64,000 nt of DNA, from positions 1,271,858-1,335,857 of the forward strand of contig CAWARA010000020.1 of assembly GCA_963784195.1 (NCBI GenBank), given 5' to 3'. This stretch comes from CAVQAH01 sp963784195 (lineage in GTDB: Bacteria; Acidobacteriota; Vicinamibacteria; Vicinamibacterales; 2-12-FULL-66-21). Positions 31,993-40,665 of this stretch are shown one piece after another; position 1 is the stretch's first letter, and each line of letters begins with the position of its first letter. A program made the translations under genes and the position numbers. A model generated the notes under the pieces. That model did no database searches. It was not told the origin of the DNA and saw only the letters and a program-made list of their open reading frames with translations.

Positions 31993-33333
31993 ATGCTCTC
32001 TCGCATTCCGCATCCGCTCGTGCTGCTCGTCGGATGCATCTTCGCTGCCGCTCTGCTCACGCATGTCGTTCGCGCCGGCGAATTCGATCGCCGGGATGAT
32101 CCGGCTACTGGCCGCCGGGCCGTCGTGGCCGGTTCCTTTCATCATGTTCCGCAGAGCCCGGTTGGACCGTTCGCTGCGTTGAAGGCCTTGCCGCAGGGGA
32201 TGACCGAAGCGGCGACGGTGATCTTTCTCGTATTCCTCGTGGGAGGCGCGTTCGGCGTCGTCGAAAGCACGGGCGCCTTCAATCAGGGCGTGAACTCGCT
32301 GGTGAGGGTGCTGCGTCATCGCACGGATCTCATCGTGCCGCTCTGTTGCCTGACGTTCGCCGCCGGCGGAGCGGTGGAGGGCATGTGGGAAGAGATCATC
32401 CCGCTGGTGCCGGTGCTGCTGCTGCTCGTCCGTAGCGCCGGGTACGATCCGATCACCGCCGTGGCCATGAGCATTGGCTCGGCCACCGTCGGCATCGCGT
32501 TCAGCCCGATCAATCCGTTCAGCGTCGGCATCGCGCAGAAGGTGGCGCAGCTGCCGCTCCTCTCGGGTTTCGAGTTCCGCATGATGGTGCTCATCGCAGG
32601 ACTCGCGATCTGGACGTGGTGGACGATGCGGCATGCGAAGCGCACGCGCACGGCGCCGGAGGTCGCACCCGAGGAGACGACGGTTCCTCTCGACTGGCGC
32701 CGGGCAGTGATCCTGCTGATGGTCGGGGCGACATTTGTCGTCTACGTATTCGGCGCGCTGCGCTACGACTGGGGATTCGACGAACTCGGCGCCCTGTTCT
32801 TCGGCATGGGCGTGGTCGCCGGCCTGCTCGCCGGGCTCGGTATCGAAGGCACGGCTCGCGCATTCAGCGAAGGCTTCCGATCGATGGCGTTTGCCGCGGC
32901 GCTGATCGGTTTCGCGCGCGCAATCTTCGTGGTGCTCGACAAAGGCAAAATCGTCGACACGATCATCAATGGAATGGTGACACCGCTGGTGGGGTTGCCG
33001 GCGGTCGTGTTCGCGCTGGGGATGACGGTAGTGCAGGCTGCGATCTCCATTGCCATCCCGAGCACGTCCGGCCGTGCAGTGCTGACGATGCCGATTCTCG
33101 TGCCGATGTCGGATCTGCTGGGCGTCTCGAGGCAGGTGACCGTCCTCGCGTATCAGTTCGGCGCCGGCGTCATCAACCATATCCTCCCGACCGATGGCAC
33201 GTTGATGGCAGTCCTTGCACTCGCGGGTGTCCGCTTCGATCGCTGGTTTCGTTTTGCGGCGCCGGCGTGCGCCGTGCTGTTCGTGCTGGGTCTGCTCGCG
33301 ATCGCGGTGGCCGTGGTGACGGGGCTCCGCTAG
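31993..33333 (+). CDS. YfcC-family (AitC/DcuC-like) inner-membrane carrier
   Basis: 446 residues with about twelve transmembrane helices. The family pattern includes 'KALPQGMTEAATVIFLVFLVGGAFGVVESTGAF', 'SATVGIAFSPINPFSVGIAQKVA', and the duplicated pore loop 'ISIAIPSTSGRAVLTMPILVPMSDLLGVSRQ'. YfcC-type proteins of the ion-transporter superfamily are thought to move amino acids or C4-dicarboxylates. The start at 31993 is 2 bp after the dipeptidase stop, so the pair is a tight operon. The frame is intact. Confidence 0.88.
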   Translation: MLSRIPHPLVLLVGCIFAAALLTHVVRAGEFDRRDDPATGRRAVVAGSFHHVPQSPVGPFAALKALPQGMTEAATVIFLVFLVGGAFGVVESTGAFNQGVNSLVRVLRHRTDLIVPLCCLTFAAGGAVEGMWEEIIPLVPVLLLLVRSAGYDPITAVAMSIGSATVGIAFSPINPFSVGIAQKVAQLPLLSGFEFRMMVLIAGLAIWTWWTMRHAKRTRTAPEVAPEETTVPLDWRRAVILLMVGATFVVYVFGALRYDWGFDELGALFFGMGVVAGLLAGLGIEGTARAFSEGFRSMAFAAALIGFARAIFVVLDKGKIVDTIINGMVTPLVGLPAVVFALGMTVVQAAISIAIPSTSGRAVLTMPILVPMSDLLGVSRQVTVLAYQFGAGVINHILPTDGTLMAVLALAGVRFDRWFRFAAPACAVLFVLGLLAIAVAVVTGLR

Positions 33334-33396
33334 CGCGCGCTTCAGAAGCGGTCACAGGTTCTACTCTTGAGGTGGCCACCGCCTCAGCTGATCGAG

Positions 33397-33423
33397 TGTC
33401 ACAAACACGGGTGCTGTTTCGTC
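33397..33423 (+). promoter_or_regulatory. ECF41-type promoter upstream of the CxxC protein/sigma operon
   Basis: TGTCACA at 33397-33403 and CGTC at 33420-33423 are separated by exactly 16 bp. These are the -35 and -10 elements described for ECF41 sigma factors, and the encoded sigma factor two genes on is an ECF41 member. The predicted transcript start would be near 33430, about 27 nt before the GTG start codon, with AGTGGGGAG as the ribosome binding site between. Confidence 0.85.
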
Positions 33424-33456
33424 CTACCTACAGAGAGCGGAAGTGGGGAGGCCGAC

Positions 33457-34053
33457 GTGTTGAGATGGCTATTCCGGCGCACCGTCAGTGCGTTCGAGCG
33501 GCAATGGAACTACGACGCGAGCTATCTGCGGGAGATCATAGACGCGAGCCCTCGCGCGGCCTGGCGATTCTTGAGCGCCGCCAGGCTGGGGAACTACTGC
33601 CGTGACGTTCCGATCGAGGCGTTGGTCGCCGCCGGCATAACGGCGGTCCGATCGGAAGACTGCGGGCCCTGCACGCAACTGGGCACGGCGATGGCTGAAC
33701 GGCGAGGGGTGCGTCCGGAGATCCTCCGCGCCATACTGAAAGACGACGTCGGCGCGATGCCCGACGATGTGGCGCTCGCGTGGCGGTTTACGAAAGCGGT
33801 CCTGGCGCACGATGCGGCGGCCGACGATTATCGAGCCGTCATCCTCGAGCGATGGGGACCGCGAGCCGTCGTCTCCCTGGCGTTTGCGATCACCACGGCG
33901 CGCATCTATCCGACGGTGAAGTACGCGATGGGACACGGAAAGGCCTGCACCCGCGTCGTAGTAGCGGGAACCCCGGTGGTGATTGACCGGGAGCTGACTT
34001 CAAAGCCATGGGGCCTGTCCCCCAGGCAATCGCGCGCGAGTCGATCGGCATGA
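33457..34053 (+). CDS. AhpD/carboxymuconolactone-decarboxylase-like CxxC protein, ECF41 partner
   Basis: 198 residues from GTG 33457, chosen over the longer open frame because a good ribosome site (GTGGGGAG) precedes it and it lies after the predicted promoter. The redox-type motif 'EDCGPCTQLG' (CxxC) sits in an all-helical context with 'ALVAAGITAVRSEDC' and 'AWRFTKAVLAHDAAADDYRAVILERWG', as in AhpD-like proteins. Published surveys of ECF41 loci report carboxymuconolactone decarboxylases, oxidoreductases or epimerases as constant partners. Its stop overlaps the sigma gene start (ATGA), implying translational coupling. Confidence 0.82.
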   Translation: MLRWLFRRTVSAFERQWNYDASYLREIIDASPRAAWRFLSAARLGNYCRDVPIEALVAAGITAVRSEDCGPCTQLGTAMAERRGVRPEILRAILKDDVGAMPDDVALAWRFTKAVLAHDAAADDYRAVILERWGPRAVVSLAFAITTARIYPTVKYAMGHGKACTRVVVAGTPVVIDRELTSKPWGLSPRQSRASRSA

Positions 34054-34943
34054 CGGATCCGGCGGTCAGCTTCGAGCCGCACCGGCGGCGCTTGCTTGGA
34101 CTGGCGTATCGCATGCTCGGTTCCGTCTCCGAAGCCGAGGACGCGGTCCAGGACGCGTATCTGCGGTGGCACGCCGCCGATCGCGACGCCGTATCGGACA
34201 CCCGAGCATTCCTGACGACGACCACGACGAGGATCTGCCTGGACACGCTCAAGTCGGCGCGCGCGCGCCGCGAGCAATACGTCGGCCCGTGGCTGCCGGA
34301 ACCGGTCGTCGACACCGCCGCGCTCGCGCCGGATACACAGACTGAGCTGGCCGAGGATCTGTCGATCGCGTTGCTGCTGGCGCTCGATCGACTGTCGGCA
34401 CTCGAGCGGGCGGCGTTCCTGCTGCACGATGTGTTCGATTGCTCGTTCAGCGAGGTGGCCAGCGCGCTCGATCGCAGCGAGGCTGCATGCCGTCAATTGG
34501 CGGCGCGTGCTCGCACCCACGTGCGTGAGGCGCGACCACAAGCCACATCTGCAGTTCGCGATCGTTCGGAGCCCTCGAACCACCAGCAGCTGGTGTCCGC
34601 GTTCGTCAACGCTGCCAGGTCTGGCGATTTGCAGACTCTGATGGGCCTGCTGGCCGACGACGTAAGGGTGATGACCGATGGTGGTGGCAAGGTGCCCTCC
34701 GCGCTGAACGTGATCGAGGGCGCCGATCGCACGGCTCGTTTCGTCGTCGGTGCGGTGAGCAAGGGGCTGCCGGAAGGGTCGATCATTCGCCTCGCACCGA
34801 TCAACGGGCTGCCTGGTCTGATCGTCTACAGACCGGATGGTTCGGTTCAGAGCGTGGCATTCGAAATCGCGCAGAACCTGGTTCGCGCGATCTACTCGGT
34901 CAGCAATCCCGAGAAGCTGTCACACCTCGTGCCGCCGGCGTAG
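34050..34943 (+). CDS. sigJ: ECF41-family (SigJ-like) sigma factor with SnoaL-like C-terminal domain
   Basis: 297 residues from ATG 34050. Region sigma-2 ('FEPHRRRLLGLAYRMLGSVSEAEDAVQDAYLRWH') and sigma-4 ('LSALERAAFLLHDVFDCSFSEVASALDRSEAACRQLAARAR') are joined by a linker with WLPEP. The C-terminal SnoaL-like domain carries DGGGK and, at the end, NPEKL, close to the DGGGR/K and NPDKL motifs reported for ECF41. In this group the C-terminal extension, and not an anti-sigma factor, controls activity. The stimulus is unknown. It is coupled to the upstream CxxC gene by an ATGA overlap and probably drives its own operon from the site at 33397. Confidence 0.93.
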   Translation: MTDPAVSFEPHRRRLLGLAYRMLGSVSEAEDAVQDAYLRWHAADRDAVSDTRAFLTTTTTRICLDTLKSARARREQYVGPWLPEPVVDTAALAPDTQTELAEDLSIALLLALDRLSALERAAFLLHDVFDCSFSEVASALDRSEAACRQLAARARTHVREARPQATSAVRDRSEPSNHQQLVSAFVNAARSGDLQTLMGLLADDVRVMTDGGGKVPSALNVIEGADRTARFVVGAVSKGLPEGSIIRLAPINGLPGLIVYRPDGSVQSVAFEIAQNLVRAIYSVSNPEKLSHLVPPA

Positions 34944-34992
34944 CACTCCTCCGAGTGCACGTGGAGATCCCGGCGCGTCAGGAATGCCATCA

Positions 34993-35571
34993 ATGCGTGT
35001 CGATCCTGCGGACTTCCAACGACTTGACCTGCGCTGCCACGCGCTTCTGAGCGATGTGCCGCTGCACGACGTCTGGGCGATTCAACTCCCCGACGGCGGG
35101 CCCGGCCGGACCATGGAGGACGTCCGTGCTCTCATGTTTGGCGGCCGGCGGCCGCCGCCGAACGTCGCGGTTCGAGCGTTGTTTGCGCTGCGGTGGTGGC
35201 TTGGCCGCGTGTTCCGATGGGATGATGAGCGTCATGATCCGCCAGCCGCATCGTATGTCCATCGATTGACCGAGGCCGATCGTGTGCAGTCCCAGGTTCA
35301 GCCAGGGACGCGCAACGGCCGGTTTCGGGTGCTCTACGTCTTGCGTGATGAGGCTCTCAGCGAGATTCGCAATGCGACCGTACATGGCTTCCTGGCGTTG
35401 GCCCTCACTCATCGTGAGCAGGGCTACGTCGTCTACCTGGCGGTGTACGTGAAAGAGGTCAGTCGCTTCACGGCGTTCTACATGGCCCTCATTGACCCAT
35501 TCCGCCGATTCGTTGTCTACCCGGCTCTCGGCCGCCAGGTTCAGCAGGCATGGTTGCGCACCTATACGTAG
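34993..35571 (+). CDS. DUF2867 family protein
   Basis: 192 residues from ATG 34993 (34984 is an alternative). Family features: 'VHGFLALALTHREQGYVVYLAVYVKEVSRFTAFYMALIDPFRRFVVYPALGRQV' near the C-terminus, and a charged N-terminal half. DUF2867 proteins are uncharacterised, often found with NAD-binding or SRPBCC partners. It lies 49 bp after sigJ and might be part of the ECF41 operon. A bidirectional hairpin follows it. Confidence 0.78.
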   Translation: MRVDPADFQRLDLRCHALLSDVPLHDVWAIQLPDGGPGRTMEDVRALMFGGRRPPPNVAVRALFALRWWLGRVFRWDDERHDPPAASYVHRLTEADRVQSQVQPGTRNGRFRVLYVLRDEALSEIRNATVHGFLALALTHREQGYVVYLAVYVKEVSRFTAFYMALIDPFRRFVVYPALGRQVQQAWLRTYT

Positions 35572-35607
35572 AGAGCATCTGAACGCGGAGCCATGGAGGC
35601 GAGACGC

Positions 35608-35634
35608 GTAGGCTCGCGCCGGCGCGAGCCCTAC
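35608..35634. terminator. Hairpin between convergent genes
   Basis: A 13-bp GC-rich stem with one bulged base (35608-35620 against 35621-35634, GTAGGCTCGCGCC facing GGCGCGAGCCCTAC) fills the 59-bp space between the DUF2867 gene and the convergent SDR-SRPBCC gene, whose stop codon is part of the stem. No T-run follows, so it may block read-through by structure or with Rho. Confidence 0.6.
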
Positions 35635-36925
35635 CCGTAACTCGCGCCAACGTGCGCGGATGTCGCCTGCGTCGACGCACTCCGTTCGGCGGCTCGGGCC
35701 AAATCGTCGAACATCACCTGGTTGGCGGCGCGCAGTCGCGGGGCCAGGAACGCGCGGCCAAGCCGCGGGAGGAGCCCGACCTGGATTTCATGGCTGACGA
35801 CGATAGTGCTCAGACCGTCGGGCGTGGGGCGGAGTGTGAACGTGCGCTCGGCGTGCAGCCCCCGGGCGTCGGCGACGAAGGTGAAAGAATGCGGTCGATC
35901 GGTGGCCACCACGGTGCTGCGAAGTTCGACCGGGTGTGCTTTCCACCGGAAGGACATCGGTCGGACGGCGTTTCCACTTGATGCCGCACTACCAGCTGAC
36001 TCGACTCGGACCCAGCGGCAGGCCCGATACCACGACGGCCAGCGTTCCACATCGGTCAACAGATCCCACACGCGTTCGGCTGAGGCACGAATCACCTTCT
36101 CGTTGCGAACCTCGATCGGTGGCTGGGAGGCCGTGCTGACCGGGCGGAGCAGCCGGGCGGAGAACCGAGTGAGCCACTCGCGCGGCATGAACCGGCCGCT
36201 TTCCGCGAGCACCCTGTTCCGCAGGCCCGGGATGACCACGGCCCGGCCCTTGTCGAGCGCCACGCAGCCCGGCCTCAATGACAGGCTCTGGGGTCGGCCA
36301 GCTTGCTGTAAATCGCCGTGTGGCCGACATCGGCGCCGAGCGCGTCGACGAAACCTGTGCGAGTGGGACCCGGACACAGTGCAGTGACCGCCACGCCGGC
36401 CGCACGGGCTTCGGCCCACAGGGCCTGGCTGAACGACAGGACGAATGCCTTGCTCGCCCCGTACACCGCCTGGTAAGGCGCGGGCTGGAACGCGATCGTG
36501 GAGGCGACGTTGAGAATCCCGCCGCTGCCGCGGGCGAGCATTCCGGGCAGGAATGCGCGAGCCAGGCTGACCACGGCACTGACGTCCACTGCCACCTCGT
36601 CGGCCTCGCGGTCCGGGTTGGCCTCGGCAAATGGACCATAGCTGCCAAATCCGGCGTTGTTGACCAGCACCTCGATCGGTCGGTCGCCGACGTGATCGAG
36701 GAGCGCCGACACACCTGACCGGGTCGAGAGATCTGCGGCGACGGTCTCGACCTTCACGCTGGGAGCAGCGCGGCGAATCTGGTTCGCCGCCTCGTTCAAC
36801 CGCGCCTCATTTCGGCCGGTCAGCACCAGGGACATGCCCCGGTCCGCAAGTCGGGCGGCGAGCCCGCGGCCCAACCCGGACGACGCGCCAGTCACGACAG
36901 CCCACCGGTCCTCATAGTGGATCAT
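35631..36925 (-). CDS. Short-chain dehydrogenase fused to an SRPBCC domain (one frameshift)
   Basis: The start ATG 36925 (MIHYEDRWAVVTGASSGLGRGLAA) opens a classical SDR with TGxxxGxG, 'LVNNAGFG', the catalytic 'YGASK' (YxxxK) and 'CPGPTRTGF'. An indel near 36280 shifts the frame ('LADPEPVIEAGL' to 'VALDKGRAVVIPGLRNRV'). Without a stop, the chain continues into an SRPBCC/polyketide-cyclase domain ('IRASAERVWDLLTDVERWPSWYRACRWVRVE..'). About 430 residues in total. The second domain probably binds a hydrophobic ligand reduced or oxidised by the first. It begins 11 bp after the alpha/beta hydrolase stop. Confidence 0.8.
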
Positions 36926-36935
36926 GACTTTTACC

Positions 36936-37785
36936 TCACGCGGCGACGGCCGCGCCTGCACGGCAGAATTCGAGCAGGGCCGGATTGATGACCTCAGCGT
37001 GCGTCGGTACACATGCCGTGCGGAAGCCTCTCGTAGACCTTCAAACTGCCGTGCTTGAGGAGCTTCACGGAGAGCAGTGCGGAATCGGCGATTGGTACGA
37101 TCTGGTCGTCGTCGCCATGCATGACCAGCGTCGGAACCTCAATCGACTTGAGGTCTTCGGTGAAATCGGTCTCCGAGAAGGCCTTGATGCCGTCGTAGTG
37201 CGCCTTGGCACCGCCCATCATCCCCTGGCGCCACCAATTCTCGATCACGGCCTGCGATACGTTCGCGCCCGACCGGTTGTAGCCATAGAAGGGCCCGCTC
37301 GCAAGATCACGATAGAGCTGTGCGCGATTGGCCGCGAGCTGCTTGCGGAAGCCGTCGAAGACCTCGATCGGCAAGCCGCCCGCGTTGGCTGTCGTCCTCA
37401 GCATGAGCGGCGGCACCGCGCCGATCAGTACCAGTTTGGCGACTCGGCCCTGACCGTGGCGCGCGACGTAGCGCGTCGCCTCGCCGCCACCAGTCGAATG
37501 GCCAATGTGGATCGCGTTGCGCAGATCGAGATGCGAAATCACGGCGGCGACGTCGGCAGCGTAGTGGTCCATGTCGTGGCCATCGCCGACCTGGCTCGAT
37601 CGTCCGTGCCCACGCCGGTCATGGGCGATGACCCGATACCCATTCTCCAGAAAGAAGAGCATCTGGGTATCCCAATCGTCACCGCTCAGCGGCCAACCAT
37701 GATGAAACACGACGGGCTGCGCGCCTCGTGGACCCCAGTCCTTGAAATAGATCGAGATTCCGTCTTTCGTTGTGACACTGTTCAT
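36936..37785 (-). CDS. Alpha/beta hydrolase, non-heme chloroperoxidase-like
   Basis: About 280 residues from ATG 37785. Motifs: oxyanion 'HHGWPLSGDDW', 'VIAHDRRGHGRSS', nucleophile elbow GHSTGG, acid 'MHGDDDQIVP' and base 'LPHGMCT'. The arrangement is that of cofactor-free haloperoxidase/perhydrolase-type esterases. One missing base near 37006 replaces the last residues; with the base restored the protein ends 'HAEVINPALLEFCRAGAAVAA' at 36936. It is first gene of an operon with the SDR-SRPBCC protein. Confidence 0.85.
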
Positions 37786-37893
37786 CGCGCCCTCTCTCTT
37801 CGACCGAAGTGCCGACCATGAAGCACGACACGCGCCAGCCAGGTCATGACGATTTGCGCTGAGAATTGACTCGTTTCCCAAAGGTGACGTCCC

Positions 37894-37919
37894 TGCTCGT
37901 GTCGAGATCGACACGAGCA
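37894..37919. promoter_or_regulatory. Perfect 11-bp inverted repeat in a divergent promoter region
   Basis: TGCTCGTGTCG, AGAT, CGACACGAGCA. It lies 109 bp upstream of the hydrolase start and 97 bp upstream of the histidine kinase start, in the only spacer between divergent transcription units here. It is a candidate operator; no regulator gene beside it suggests a particular binder. Confidence 0.55.
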
Positions 37920-38015
37920 CTGTCGAAGAGCCCGGCGTCTGAAGGATCCTTTAGGTTGCAACCACGGCGGAAGCTGGCATGATCACCACGTCTCGGTCGG
38001 GATACAGGAACGGCC

Positions 38016-39570
38016 ATGTCTACAATCCGGCCTCGTGCGGGCTCTAGTCCAGAAGCTCTGCCGCGATTGAGCGAGCAGCAGCTCCGCGCGATCCTCGATA
38101 ACATCCCGGCCTCTGTTGCCATCCACAACGAGTCGGGCGAGCTCGAGATCGAAAACCGGGCCGCGCGCGAGTACCACGGCCGCAGCCTCGACGATATGAA
38201 GCACTGGCAGGCCGTGGATGTGGTACATCCGGACGACCTGCCAGCGCTCATCGCTGCGCAGCAGCGCGCGTTGGCGACGGGTCAGTCGCTCGAGATCGAG
38301 CTGCGCCTGCGACGCGCGGACGGTGTGTATCGGTGGTTCCACCTGCGGACCCGCAAATCGAGTAATGACGGCGATGGCGCCTCTCGCTGGTACAGCGTGG
38401 GGACCGACATCCACGACAGGAAGACCGCCGAGGATGCGTTGCGGCGAAGCGAGACCTTTCTGCTCGAGGTGCAGCGGCTCAGTCGTAGTGGAGGCTGGCG
38501 GTACGATCTGACATCCGATCTCGTCGAGAGCTCGCCGGAAATTCAGCGTGCGTACGTCGTTCAGCCTGGTGAGGACATCTCGCGACCGCCATTCTGGTTT
38601 GACAGGATTCACCCGGAAGACCGTCCACGCGTCCAGGCGCAGTTCGAACGATGCCTGTGCGACAAGGCGGAGTATCGGTCCGGCTATCGAATCGTCCTTC
38701 CGGATGGCAGCATCCGGTATCAGTACGCGACTGGCCACCCCGTGACCAACGATGCGGGCGATGTTGTAGCGTTCATCGGCGCGTCGATGGACATGACCGA
38801 GCACTGGCTCGCGATGACAGAACTAGAACGCGCCTCCCAGGCCGTCCGCGATCTGCAGATCAAGATGTCGCGCGCCGCGCAGATGGCGACGGTCGGTGAG
38901 CTCGCCGCCTCCATCGCGCACGAAGTCAATCAGCCCCTTGCAGCCGTCGTGGCCAACGGACACGCCTGCCTGCGATGGTTGGCCGCGTCGCCGCCTAACG
39001 TGCCCAAAGCCGTGGAGGCAGCAGACCGGATCGTCAAAGACGGCAAGGACGCTGGCGAGGTCGTGCGGCGAGTACGCTCCCTGTTCAAACGGACGGCCGT
39101 CGAAAAAGTACCGCTCGATCTCGGAGAGATCATTGGCGAGGTGCTTCGCCTGCTCGACAGTTACCCGGCGCGCAAGCAGGTATCCCTCGAACTAATGTTG
39201 GCCCCCGATCTACCCGCCGTCTTCGCCGATCGGGTTCAGCTGCAACAACTGGTGCTGAATCTGATGCTCAACGCGCTCGAGGCATTGGAACCGGTCAGCG
39301 GCCGCGCGAAGAAGCTGTCGGTCCGATCGAGGCGTGCTGAGGGTGACACCGTCGTAATTCAGATTGCAGACAACGGCATCGGCCTCGACCATCCAGAATC
39401 GGCGTTCGAGCCCTTCTTCACCACCAAATCCGAAGGCATGGGACTGGGTCTGGCAATCTGCCGGTCGATTGTCGCGGCCCATGGCGGGAGGCTCTCGGCC
39501 GAGCGCAACTTCTGACTTTGGCACGACGTTCACGGTCGCATTGCCCATTCAACCTGTTGGGTCGCCATGA
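38016..39570 (+). CDS. PAS-PAS sensor histidine kinase (one C-terminal frameshift)
   Basis: About 518 residues. Two PAS domains (about 22-140 and 145-270, with 'RWYSVGTDIHDRKTAEDALR' and 'GDVVAFIGASMDMTE' ends) precede HisKA with phosphoacceptor His302 in 'IAHEVNQPLAAV'. The HATPase domain has 'LNLMLNALEAL', 'IADNGIGLD' and 'FFTTKSEGMGLGLAICRSIV'. No transmembrane segment, so it is a soluble sensor like FixL-type kinases. An indel near 39510 hides the last residues ('DFGTTFTVALPIQ'), which end at 39570 and overlap the response-regulator start by ATGA. Signal unknown; heme ligand not evident. Confidence 0.9.
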
Positions 39571-40195
39571 CAGCCGACCGTCCGGTCGTCTTCGTGGTCG
39601 ATGACGACGCGCGCGTGCGTGACGCGCTGACCAGCCTCCTGGCGTCAGCGGGACGTGAAGTGGCGGCGTTTGCCTCGGCGACCGAGTTTCTCAACGCCGA
39701 CAAGCCGGACGCGCCGGCCTGCCTCGTCCTTGACCTCGAGCTGCCGGACATCCACGGGCTCGAACTGCAGAAGGAGCTCGCGGAACGGGAGGCGCCGCCG
39801 ATCGTGTTCATCACCGGGCACGGCGATATTCCTTCGTCGGTAAAGGCCATGAAGGCGGGGGCCGTCGAGTTCCTGTCGAAGCCCTTCGGCGACGAAGAGC
39901 TGCTGCGCGCGATCGACGCGGCGCATCGCGCTCGATCGGGCAGAACGGCTGAAACGATCGGAACAGGTGGCGTTGAAGCGAACGGTACGAGCGACTCACG
40001 CCTCGCGAACGTGAGGTCCTCACCTTCGTCGTGGCTGGCTTTGCCAACAAGCAGACAGCCGGCGAGCTCGGCACCAGCGAGATCACCATCGGTGTGCATC
40101 GTGGCCAGATCATGCGCAAGATGGGCGCGCGCTCCCTCGCCGATTTGGTCCGATTCGCCGACAAGCTCGGGATTACGCCTCACGGGCACGCCTAA
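39567..40195 (+). CDS. FixJ/NarL-type response regulator (frameshifted)
   Basis: The receiver domain has the acidic pocket 'VVDDD', phosphoacceptor Asp56 ('LVLDLELPD'), Thr in 'FITGHGD' and Lys in 'FLSKPFGDEELL'. After an indel near 39970 the LuxR-type output domain follows in another frame ('LTPREREVLTFVVAGFANKQTAGELGTSEITIGVHRGQIMRKMGARSLADLVR') to the stop at 40195. It is translationally coupled to the upstream kinase, so the two form a cognate pair. Confidence 0.9.
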
Positions 40196-40266
40196 ATAAA
40201 CCTATAGTAGCCAGCCGCACGCGCGGATGCGTACCATGCGCGCCGCATGGAGAAGGGCGCGGCCTG

Positions 40267-40641
40267 ATGCCTCAGTCGAATCTCGTTGTCGCCACCGTCG
40301 ACGACGACCGTCGTGTTCGAGACTCGGTTCAAAGCGTCCTCGAATCGGCCGGATACGAAGCCGTCACGTTTGAATCCGCGGAGACGTTCCTGCTGTCGGG
40401 CGCGCTCTCGCGCGTGACGTGCGTCATCGCAGACGTGCGTCTGCCCGGTATGGATGGGACGGAACTGCAGCGGCGGATTCGACGGGAACGGCGTCAGCTG
40501 CCGGTCATCCTCATCACTGCCCATGATGACGATGATGTTCGACAACAGGCCCTGCGAGATGGCGCGGTCGCTTTCCTGGTGAAGCCGTTCGATGGCGGCG
40601 ACTTGTTGGAACACGTGGCACGGGCGACGAATTACTCCTGA
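40267..40641 (+). CDS. Single-domain response regulator (receiver only)
   Basis: 124 residues consisting only of a receiver domain: 'VDDDRRVRDS', Asp56 in 'VIADVRLPGMDG', 'LITAHDD' and 'FLVKPFDGGDLLEHV'. It has FixJ-like sequence and no output domain. It sits 24 bp before the sigma-54 activator that lacks its own receiver, so it may act as a phosphorelay intermediate or control that protein in trans. Confidence 0.88.
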   Translation: MPQSNLVVATVDDDRRVRDSVQSVLESAGYEAVTFESAETFLLSGALSRVTCVIADVRLPGMDGTELQRRIRRERRQLPVILITAHDDDDVRQQALRDGAVAFLVKPFDGGDLLEHVARATNYS

Positions 40642-40665
40642 CGGATTCGTGCTGGAGGAACGGAC

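Noticed and set aside
34918..34950. A second TGTCACA near the end of the sigma factor gene as an ECF41 promoter for DUF2867
   Set aside because: The bases 16 bp downstream are TAGC and not CGTC, and the element is inside conserved NPEKL-proximal coding sequence.
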